A stretch of 7,603 nucleotides of DNA. Origin: Clostridiales bacterium (GTDB lineage: Bacteria > Bacillota > Clostridia > Christensenellales > UMGS416). Position 1 is the first letter of the stretch. Each line of letters begins with the position of its first letter. The notes under the pieces were generated by a model, which saw only the letters and a program-made list of their open reading frames with translations, was not told the DNA's origin and ran no database searches. Shown in pieces: positions 1 to 5,010 of the stretch. The DNA is taken from NCBI GenBank assembly GCA_012515725.1, contig JAAYXU010000129.1, positions 1 through 7,603 on the forward strand. Direction: 5' to 3'. A program made the position numbers and the translations under genes.

Positions 1-36
1 ACACGGAATGCGTATCGGTTACCGTGGGAATGAGAT

Positions 37-1071
37 CTATTTGTTCAGGCTCACCTGCGTACACTCTTCAGCCGGGGGGTCTTCGTAGAGCGCAAGCGTT
101 TCCCTGAGCTCCTCGCGCACCATGTCGCGCAGTATTTCAGGCTCCGCCACCTCACAGTACGAGCCATACTGCAGCGCCCAGCAGCGGATCCCGTTCAGGC
201 TCGCCCGCAGCGTCGCGCCGATCCGGCCGTCGCTCCTTTGGTAAAGCTTCGTATCCGCTCCGAACCAGTCTATCACGTCGCCGATATGCTCCTGCCTGAT
301 TATTATGTGCGCATGTACTATTTTTCCGCCCATCATATGAATTGAGCGGTTCACGTAGTCCTGCAGATTAAAGCCGTTCCTGTAGGCCGGAAGATCCATG
401 ATGGGACGCGCCGCCTGTTCGCTCAGCGTAACGCTTTTTATTTTGTCGACCCGGTAGTGGGTGATATTGTCGTAGCCGTCATAGTTCGCGATCAGATAGT
501 ACCGCCCGTACACCGATACGAGCTGGTAGGGGCTAACGCTATAAGGCTCCTCGCGCCGCGGGTGCAGCGCTTTATCGATTCCAAAATCATGGTATGTGAA
601 CGAAACCCGCCGCTTATTGTCGATCGCCTCGTCCAGTATGTCGATATTGAGAAACAGCATCTCGTTGTATCCGCGGGGCCATTCGCAGGCACACTGCACG
701 TGGCGCATACGCTTCTCAAAGTAGACCGACGACTGCCGACGCAGCTTGTCGATGAGCTGCCGGGCCTGCGTGGCGGGAATAAGACGCGAGGAAAGCACGC
801 CGTCGATGAGTAGCCGCAGCTCGGGCTGCGTGAATTCACGCTCGCGCAGGAAGTAGCCCGTTCCGTTCTCGCGGTATCCGGCTATGTCAAAACCCGCTTC
901 CTGTAGAAGCGCGATATTTCGGGAAATAGCCTTGCGCTCGCATTCCATGCCGTATTCATCTCGTATCCTGTCGATGATATCCTGTGAATTGAGGCGATGA
1001 TCAGTGTCGGAATATCTCCTGAGAACCTCCAGCACATACAGTATCAGCAGCTTTTTCGGCGTATCGGACAT
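37..1071 (-). CDS. WYL-domain transcriptional regulator with N-terminal HTH
   Basis: This is a probable DNA-binding regulator of the HTH-11/WYL (YafY-like) class, 344 residues, near the usual 300-350 for the family. Residues 5-65 look like a winged helix-turn-helix: a leucine-rich first helix (KKLLILYVLEVL), then SQDIIDRI and a recognition region around ERKAISRNIALLQEAG. Residues about 140-225 carry the WYL fold, with VSPYQLVSVYGRYYLIANY and THYRVDKI; the name-giving triplet reads YYL here. Residues about 250-330 match the C-terminal WCX extension. WYL domains are ligand sensors, in some cases of nucleic acids or nucleotides; the effector and targets here cannot be read from sequence. I chose ATG at 1071 because GAGGGG (1080-1085) lies 8 nt before it, whereas the longer GTG start at 1080 would overlap that ribosome site. 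It is transcribed away from the Nudix gene and may regulate the shared intergenic region, itself included; that is inference. Confidence 0.88.
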   Translation of the reverse strand: MSDTPKKLLILYVLEVLRRYSDTDHRLNSQDIIDRIRDEYGMECERKAISRNIALLQEAGFDIAGYRENGTGYFLREREFTQPELRLLIDGVLSSRLIPATQARQLIDKLRRQSSVYFEKRMRHVQCACEWPRGYNEMLFLNIDILDEAIDNKRRVSFTYHDFGIDKALHPRREEPYSVSPYQLVSVYGRYYLIANYDGYDNITHYRVDKIKSVTLSEQAARPIMDLPAYRNGFNLQDYVNRSIHMMGGKIVHAHIIIRQEHIGDVIDWFGADTKLYQRSDGRIGATLRASLNGIRCWALQYGSYCEVAEPEILRDMVREELRETLALYEDPPAEECTQVSLNK

Positions 1072-1117
1072 CGTGCTCACCCCTCATACGCTCGCAGCGG
1101 GATAAAGTGTCGTATTT

Positions 1118-1146
1118 ATTATATATGGGAGCGCTTTCCATAGCAA
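1118..1146 (-). promoter_or_regulatory. Predicted sigma-70/SigA promoter of the WYL regulator gene
   Basis: Read on the minus strand, a -35 box TTGCTA (1141-1146) is followed by a 17-bp spacer and a perfect -10 box TATAAT (1118-1123). Transcription would start near 1111, leaving about 40 nt of leader before the ATG at 1071. Both the spacing and the -10 match the housekeeping consensus. Confidence 0.7.
1126..1140. promoter_or_regulatory. Candidate LacI/GalR-type operator dyad in the WYL promoter spacer
   Basis: TGGGAGCGCTTTCCA is an imperfect dyad centred on AGCGCT, filling most of the spacer between the -35 and -10 boxes of the WYL gene promoter. Operators of LacI/GalR-family repressors often have a central CG with arms like TGGGAGCG or GGAAAGCG, and both arm types appear here, one on each side. 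A protein bound here would block RNA polymerase. No LacI-family gene lies in the window, so the binding protein is unknown. Confidence 0.3.
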
Positions 1147-1206
1147 GTGCCAATCGCCAAATACGGGAAATTTGCGACAAAACGCCGCCACGGCAACTCC
1201 TATATC

Positions 1207-1235
1207 TTGTAAACCCGCCGCGTATGATGTATTAT
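1207..1235 (+). promoter_or_regulatory. Predicted promoter of the Nudix-fold gene
   Basis: TTGTAA (1207-1212), a 17-bp spacer and TATTAT (1230-1235) make a good housekeeping promoter pointing at the Nudix gene. A start near 1242 gives a leader of about 75 nt. The AGGAG at 1236-1240 in front of the small ORF at 1248 would then lie upstream of the transcript, so either that ORF is nearly leaderless, or transcription starts further upstream, or the ORF is not translated. Confidence 0.55.
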
Positions 1236-1247
1236 AGGAGCGGACAT

Positions 1248-1313
1248 ATGCCGTTTCGCGCTCCCGAGGGATTGGGACGCACTCCCCTTTACGCGGATAT
1301 TATGGAGGTGTGA
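1248..1313 (+). CDS. Candidate 21-residue leader ORF upstream of the Nudix gene
   Basis: An ATG at 1248 has AGGAG (1236-1240) 7 nt upstream and opens 21 codons before TGA at 1311-1313. The peptide begins MPFRAPEGLG and ends LYADIMEV. The stop lies 3 nt before the Nudix ATG, and the Nudix ribosome site GGAGGTG (1304-1310) overlaps the last codons, so terminating ribosomes could feed the Nudix start. The frame is the same as the Nudix gene (23 codons from ATG to ATG). It could be a coupling leader peptide, the remnant of an N-terminal extension, or chance. No homolog is recognised. Confidence 0.3.
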   Translation: MPFRAPEGLGRTPLYADIMEV

Positions 1314-1316
1314 GTC

Positions 1317-1739
1317 ATGCTGGTCAGAAACTGCGCCGGCGGCATCGTGTTTGCGGGCGGCAAAGCGTTGCTACTGCGCAATGAGCGCAGCGAATGGGTC
1401 TTGCCCAAGGGACCGATCCCCGAAGGCGCGCTTTCAGCCGACAGCGCCCTCGCGCATGTGCTTGAGCAGACGGGGGTTCGCGCCCAGGTGGTGGGCACTG
1501 TCGGGGAAACCTCGTACGAATTCTACTCCACGTCCCGAAAAACGCCCGTCAACAACCGCATACTCTGGTACCTCATGCGCTCTCCCGACGACTCGCTGCG
1601 CCTCAATGAGAGCATGGGGATCGTGGACGGAGGGTATTTCGACCGGTACACGGCGCTCTCGCTTATCACATACAGCCAGGACCGCGGGCTGCTGGTCCGT
1701 GCGTGGGAGCAGGCGGGGGAGCGCGCAGACAGCCCGTAA
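1317..1739 (+). CDS. Nudix-fold protein with a degenerate Nudix box
   Basis: The 140-residue protein has a single Nudix domain. It opens with a typical first strand (NCAGGIVFAGGKALLLRNE), continues into WVLPKGPIPEG, a Nudix-box helix region at residues 32-54, and an aromatic-rich strand (YEFYSTSRKTPVNNRILWYLM). Members normally hydrolyse nucleoside diphosphates linked to another moiety, using metal-binding glutamates in GX5EX7REUXEEXGU. Here Gly32, Glu50 and Gly53 fit, but the expected Glu38, Arg46, Glu47 and Glu51 are Ala, Ala, His and Gln. Classical hydrolysis is therefore doubtful; a binding or regulatory role, or non-standard catalysis, is possible. The ATG at 1317 follows GGAGGTG at 1304-1310. 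The gene is divergent from the WYL regulator and 79 nt upstream of yebC, which has its own promoter. Confidence 0.82.
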   Translation: MLVRNCAGGIVFAGGKALLLRNERSEWVLPKGPIPEGALSADSALAHVLEQTGVRAQVVGTVGETSYEFYSTSRKTPVNNRILWYLMRSPDDSLRLNESMGIVDGGYFDRYTALSLITYSQDRGLLVRAWEQAGERADSP

Positions 1740-1745
1740 CGCCGC

Positions 1746-1775
1746 CCGGCCGAAACGGAATTGAACGGCGGCCGG
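1746..1775 (+). other. Inverted repeat CCGGCCG / CGGCCGG over the yebC promoter
   Basis: CCGGCCG (1746-1752) and CGGCCGG (1769-1775) form perfect 7-bp arms around a 16-nt loop just after the Nudix stop codon. There is no T-run afterwards, so a Rho-independent terminator is unlikely. The arms bracket the -35 box of the yebC promoter, so the element may instead be a protein-binding site or a 3' stabilising hairpin for the Nudix mRNA. Confidence 0.35.
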
Positions 1776-1789
1776 ATATATGGTAGAAT
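1761..1789 (+). promoter_or_regulatory. Predicted promoter of yebC
   Basis: TTGAAC (1761-1766), a 17-bp spacer and TAGAAT (1784-1789) match the housekeeping consensus at five of six positions in the -10 box and four of six in the -35. Transcription would begin near 1796, leaving a leader of about 23 nt that includes the GGAG ribosome site at 1808-1811. This starts the yebC and hypothetical-gene unit. Confidence 0.65.
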
Positions 1790-1818
1790 ACAGTATCCCC
1801 TGAAGATGGAGTGATTGC

Positions 1819-2547
1819 ATGTCCGGGCATTCAAAGTGGGCGAACATACGCCGTAAGAAGGAAAAAAGCGACGCCAAGCGCGGAAAGATATTCACAAAGC
1901 TGGGCCGCGAGCTGGCGGTCGCCGTTCGGGAGGGCGGCCCCAATCCCGATACCAACAACAAACTCAAGGATGTTATCGCCAAGGCTAAGGCGGCCAACAT
2001 GTCGAACGACAACATAATGCGCAGCATCAAGAAGGCGTCCGGTGAGGCGGGTAACGTAACATACGACGAGGTGCTCTACGAGGGTTACGGCCCCTCGGGC
2101 ATCGCGTTCATGGTGGAGGCGATGACCGATAACCGGAACCGTACCGCCGCCGAAATACGCCATGTATTTGACAAGTCGGGCGGACAGATGGGTCAGTCGG
2201 GCAGCGTCGCCTGGATGTTCGAGCGCAAGGGCGTGCTCATCGTGGAGAAGACGGAGGGCACGGACGAGGACACGGTCATGATGGCGGCGCTCGAGGCGGG
2301 CGCGGAGGACATGCAGTCCGAAGAGGACGTATTCGAGATACAGACCGTCCTCACCGCTTTCGGGGGCGTTCGCACAGCGCTCGAAGAGCAGGGCATGAAC
2401 ATCCTTTCCGCGGAGCTTGAGTGGATCCCCCAGTCCCGCGTGGATGTGGACGGGGAAGCGTCCGAGAAGCTTGAAAAGCTCATTGACATGCTCGAGGACA
2501 GCGACGACGTACAGAGCATCTACCATAACGCGAACATCGACGCATGA
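1819..2547 (+). CDS. yebC: YebC/PmpR/TACO1-family protein
   Basis: This is a cytoplasmic protein of a nearly universal bacterial family, 242 residues, the standard length. The family signature is at the N terminus: SGHSKWANIRRKKEKSDAKR, then GKIFTKLGREL, then AVREGGPNPDTNNKL and AKAANMSNDNI in the helical first domain (residues about 1-75). YEGYGPSGIAFMVEAMTDN and RTAAEIRHVFDKSGG follow in domain II, and an acidic C-terminal domain ends in DDVQSIYHNANID. The family was long annotated as transcriptional regulators; work on TACO1 and bacterial relatives points to a translation role, relieving ribosome stalling at proline-rich stretches. The ATG at 1819 has GGAG at 1808-1811. It has its own promoter just upstream and is followed at 80 nt by an unrecognised gene that probably shares its transcript. 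Its TGA stop shows that TGA is a normal stop codon in this genome. Confidence 0.97.
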   Translation: MSGHSKWANIRRKKEKSDAKRGKIFTKLGRELAVAVREGGPNPDTNNKLKDVIAKAKAANMSNDNIMRSIKKASGEAGNVTYDEVLYEGYGPSGIAFMVEAMTDNRNRTAAEIRHVFDKSGGQMGQSGSVAWMFERKGVLIVEKTEGTDEDTVMMAALEAGAEDMQSEEDVFEIQTVLTAFGGVRTALEEQGMNILSAELEWIPQSRVDVDGEASEKLEKLIDMLEDSDDVQSIYHNANIDA

Positions 2548-2551
2548 TCGC

Positions 2552-2575
2552 TCCGGTCTGAGGGATCAGCCCGGA
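2552..2575 (+). other. Intercistronic stem-loop with a GNRA-type tetraloop
   Basis: Five nt after the yebC stop, TCCGG (2552-2556) pairs with CCGGA (2571-2575), and CTGA (2558-2561) pairs with TCAG (2566-2569) across a GGGA loop, with one T/C mismatch between the two stems. No T-run follows, so it is not a standard terminator. It may stabilise or process the mRNA between yebC and the next gene. A TATAAT at 2578-2583 lies directly downstream but has no convincing -35 partner. Confidence 0.4.
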
Positions 2576-2627
2576 CGTATAATCATAATGACAAATGCCG
2601 AGGATGGCGTAAAAAGGGAGTCTGCCC

Positions 2628-3254
2628 ATGACTGTCAAATGCGAATACAAGATCTGTGAGAACACAATCTTGCTGTCGGCCCCGCAGGGACTCAACCTTT
2701 TGCCGGGGCGCATGATTCGTATGATGATCGCGAACATTGAAACAAAGTACCAGATATACGAGTACTCCGAGGTGCGCGGCATGAAAAACGCCGAGGCGAT
2801 GGAGGACGTGGTAGGCATAGCGCCGCTCTCCGGCAGCGTTCCGGGGTGGCTTTCAGGCGGCCAGAAGCTCGTGGTTTTTCAAAAGCCGCATCCCAGCCTT
2901 TATAACGCGAACTTCATCAAGCTCACCGACGAAGAGGTGGAGAGCTTCCGGGCGGCCCTTCCGCCTGGCGAGGAGTTCATTGAGGCCGACTATACAGTGT
3001 CCATGCCTCCGGACTTCTTCATGCTCGTGACGCAGGACATCCGCCCATTCATAGACGTCATCACGCACCTGAAGCTGTCGTCATTCCCGGCCGTTCGGGA
3101 GGCCGCGGCCCGGCTGGGCATCGCGGCGATCACGATATACGATGAGGCCGATATGATGGTCGAAATGAACGAACCGGGATTCCGGGAGCTGCTGCTCACC
3201 GATGTAGACCGCTGGCTGGGGCCGCCGCAGACTGTCGACTCACTGGATATATAG
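2628..3254 (+). CDS. Unrecognised 208-residue cytoplasmic protein
   Basis: I do not recognise the family. The start is well supported: GGGAG at 2616-2620 lies 7 nt before the ATG, and the reading frame has the strong GC-rich third-position bias of its neighbours. The protein has no signal peptide or membrane segment. The N-terminal half is mixed strand-like (CEYKICENTILLSAP, LLPGRMIRMMIANIETKYQIYEY); the middle has a GWLSGGQKLVVFQKPHPSLYN stretch and an acidic helix (TDEEVESFRAALPPGEEF). The C-terminal part carries an alternating hydrophobic and alanine-rich region (residues 136-171) and ends in an acidic, tryptophan-containing tail (LTDVDRWLGPP). Cysteines occur only at residues 5 and 10. 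It follows yebC by 80 nt with no clear promoter between, and a terminator sits 4 nt after its stop, so it is the last gene of the yebC unit. No function is assigned. Confidence 0.8.
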   Translation: MTVKCEYKICENTILLSAPQGLNLLPGRMIRMMIANIETKYQIYEYSEVRGMKNAEAMEDVVGIAPLSGSVPGWLSGGQKLVVFQKPHPSLYNANFIKLTDEEVESFRAALPPGEEFIEADYTVSMPPDFFMLVTQDIRPFIDVITHLKLSSFPAVREAAARLGIAAITIYDEADMMVEMNEPGFRELLLTDVDRWLGPPQTVDSLDI

Positions 3255-3258
3255 ACCT

Positions 3259-3280
3259 AACCGGCTAAGCCGGTTTTTTC
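3259..3280 (+). terminator. Rho-independent terminator after the yebC unit
   Basis: AACCGGC (3259-3265) pairs with GCCGGTT (3269-3275) around a TAA loop, and a run of six T (3274-3279) follows. It begins 4 nt past the stop codon of the upstream gene. The short, GC-rich stem with a clean T-run is a textbook intrinsic terminator. A second copy of the 3' arm sequence at 3287-3293 allows alternative folding ahead of fhs. Confidence 0.85.
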
Positions 3281-3284
3281 ATGC

Positions 3285-3300
3285 GGGCCGGTTCCGGCCC
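3285..3300 (+). other. GC-rich hairpin in the fhs leader
   Basis: GGGCCGG (3285-3291) and CCGGCCC (3294-3300) are perfect inverted repeats around TT, folding most simply as a six-pair stem with a GTTC loop. The element lies between the terminator T-run and the fhs ribosome site (AAGGAG, 3314-3319). Its left arm contains the second GCCGGTT copy, which can also pair with the 5' arm of the terminator (3259-3265), so the two hairpins may compete. Confidence 0.45.
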
Positions 3301-3328
3301 CGACACCAAAGAAAAGGAGACACATCTC

Positions 3329-4999
3329 TTGCCGACCGATATCGAAATCGCCCGCCAGGTTTCGCCGCTGCCGATCATGAAGATCGCGGAGAGCCTGGGA
3401 ATCTCCGCGGACGAGCTTATACCCTACGGCTACACAAAGGCCAAGATCAGCGCGCGCGTATACGAGCGCCTTCACGAGCGTCCCGACGGCAAGCTGATCC
3501 TTGTTACGGCGATCAATCCCACTCCGGCCGGAGAGGGAAAGACGACGACCTCGGTGGGGCTTGGCGACGCGCTGCGCCGTCTGGGCCGCAGCGTGTGCGT
3601 GGCGTTGCGCGAGCCGTCGCTTGGCCCGGTATTCGGCAGCAAGGGAGGAGCTGCCGGAGGCGGCTGGGCGCAGGTAGTGCCGATGGAGGATCTTAATCTC
3701 CATTTCACCGGCGATATGCATGCCGTATCCTCCGCGCACAATCTGCTCTCCGCTATGCTAGATAACCATATCTATCAGGGCAACGCGCTGGACATCGACC
3801 CCGGAACGATAACATGGCGGCGGGTCATGGACATGAACGACCGGCAGCTGCGCAGCATCCAAAGCGGTCTGGGGAACAAGGGCGGCGTTCCCCGGGCGGA
3901 CGGCTTCGATATCACCGCCGCGTCCGAGGTGATGGCGGTATTCTGCCTTGCCTCCGACCTCATGGATCTTAAGCGCCGCCTGGCACGCATACTCGTTGCC
4001 CGCTCCCGGGACGGTAGACCGATAACCGCGGGAGACCTTCATGCGGCCGGGGCGATGACGGCGCTGCTCCGGGACGCGTTTGCGCCCAATCTCGTGCAGA
4101 CGCTCGAGCACACACCCGTGCTCGTACACGGCGGGCCATTCGCGAACATCGCGCACGGCTGTAACAGCATCGTCGCCACGCGGCTGGCCCTCAAGCTCGC
4201 CGATTATGTGGTCACCGAGGCGGGCTTTGGCGCGGACCTTGGCGCTGAGAAATTCATGGACATCGTATGCCCGGCAGCGGATTTCGCTCCGTCGGCGGTG
4301 GTCATCGTGGCCTCGATACGGGCGCTTAAGTACCACGGCGGCGCGGACAGGGACGATCTGACGCGCGCGGATCCGGACAGCGTGCGGCGCGGCGTGGCCA
4401 ATCTCGAAAAGCACGTCGAAAACATGACCGGCATGTTCGCCCGTCCGGTGGTCGTGGCGATCAACCGCTTCGCGTCTGATACCGAGGAGGAGCTCGAGGC
4501 CGTGACCTCCGCGTGCCGCGCGATGGGAGTACGCGCGGAGGTCTGCGAGGTCTGGGGCCGGGGCGGCGCGGGCGGCGAGGCGCTGGCCCGCGAGGTGCTC
4601 CGCCTGACCGGGCAGACCGCGCCTCCGCTTCCCAGACTGTACGATCCCCGCCAGCCGATCCGCGAGAAGATACGCCGCATCGTGGTCGACTGCTACGGTG
4701 GGGGCGACGTCACGTACACACCCGAAGCGCTCCGCACAATCGATGCGATCGAGGCGATGGGCTATGCGGATCTTCCGGTCTGTATGGCCAAAACGCAGTA
4801 TTCACTGTCCGACCGCCCCAAGCTTGTCGGCCGGCCGAGAGGCTTTACGCTGCGCGTGCGAGATATTCGGGTCAGTGCCGGGGCGGGGTTCCTGGTGGCG
4901 ATCACCGGGACGATAATGACGATGCCCGGCCTTCCAGCCCAGCCGGCGGCAAACACGATCGGTATGACGCCCGAGGGCCTCATATACGGTTTGTTCTAG
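3329..4999 (+). CDS. fhs: Formate-tetrahydrofolate ligase
   Basis: The enzyme joins formate to tetrahydrofolate using ATP, giving 10-formyltetrahydrofolate for purines, formyl-methionine or the methyl branch of the Wood-Ljungdahl pathway. At 556 residues it is the standard length. The ATP-binding loop TPAGEGKTTTSVGL lies at 65-78. Other family blocks are REPSLGPVFGSKGGAAGGG (94-112), NLHFTGDMHAV (123-133), HGGPFANIAHGCNS (267-280), EAGFGADLGAEKF (297-309), CMAKTQYSLSD (485-495) and SAGAGFLVAITGTIMTMPG (516-534). I chose TTG at 3329, with AAGGAG (3314-3319) 9 nt upstream. The ATG at 3281 in the same frame sits on the terminator's T-run, has no ribosome site and would add 16 atypical residues. 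The residue after YSLSD is Arg, where relatives usually have a second Asp. The stop TAG is part of the next gene's ribosome site, implying coupling. No promoter is evident directly upstream. Confidence 0.97.
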   Translation: MPTDIEIARQVSPLPIMKIAESLGISADELIPYGYTKAKISARVYERLHERPDGKLILVTAINPTPAGEGKTTTSVGLGDALRRLGRSVCVALREPSLGPVFGSKGGAAGGGWAQVVPMEDLNLHFTGDMHAVSSAHNLLSAMLDNHIYQGNALDIDPGTITWRRVMDMNDRQLRSIQSGLGNKGGVPRADGFDITAASEVMAVFCLASDLMDLKRRLARILVARSRDGRPITAGDLHAAGAMTALLRDAFAPNLVQTLEHTPVLVHGGPFANIAHGCNSIVATRLALKLADYVVTEAGFGADLGAEKFMDIVCPAADFAPSAVVIVASIRALKYHGGADRDDLTRADPDSVRRGVANLEKHVENMTGMFARPVVVAINRFASDTEEELEAVTSACRAMGVRAEVCEVWGRGGAGGEALAREVLRLTGQTAPPLPRLYDPRQPIREKIRRIVVDCYGGGDVTYTPEALRTIDAIEAMGYADLPVCMAKTQYSLSDRPKLVGRPRGFTLRVRDIRVSAGAGFLVAITGTIMTMPGLPAQPAANTIGMTPEGLIYGLF

Positions 5000-5010
5000 G
5001 AGGGAGTAAG

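Noticed and set aside
1..36. Short inverted repeat CACGG / CCGTG after the WYL gene as a terminator
   Set aside because: Five-base arms with a 15-base loop and no T-run; too weak to call, and cut off by the window edge.
1072..1080. GTG start for the WYL regulator at 1080
   Set aside because: The GAGGGG ribosome site touches the GTG, leaving no spacing; it is 8 nt from the ATG at 1071.
1248..1739. Recoding of the TGA at 1311-1313 to fuse the leader ORF to the Nudix protein
   Set aside because: yebC ends at TGA, so TGA is a stop here; the Nudix gene has its own ribosome site and ATG, and no recoding structure is visible.
1434..2030. Antisense reading frame spanning the Nudix gene and the start of yebC
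   Set aside because: It crosses two well-supported plus-strand genes and a promoter, and has no start signals.
1831..2526. Long antisense reading frame within yebC
   Set aside because: Mirror of yebC codon structure; no ribosome site, and composition rich in Leu, His and Arg typical of shadow frames.
2578..2589. TATAAT between yebC and the next gene as a separate promoter
   Set aside because: No acceptable -35 box at 15-19 bp; the sequence there is part of the intercistronic stem-loop.
3281..3328. ATG start for fhs at 3281 giving a 572-residue protein
   Set aside because: It sits 1 nt after the terminator T-run with no ribosome site, runs through a hairpin, and adds 16 residues absent from the family; TTG at 3329 gives the standard length with AAGGAG upstream.
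3758..4414. Long antisense reading frame within fhs
   Set aside because: A GC-rich shadow of a highly conserved gene, with no ribosome site or recognisable protein pattern.
4513..5010. Upstream extension of the aldolase reading frame into fhs
   Set aside because: This stretch is an out-of-frame reading of fhs, rich in Arg and Gly, and carries none of the aldolase domain; the TTG at 5011 has its own ribosome site.
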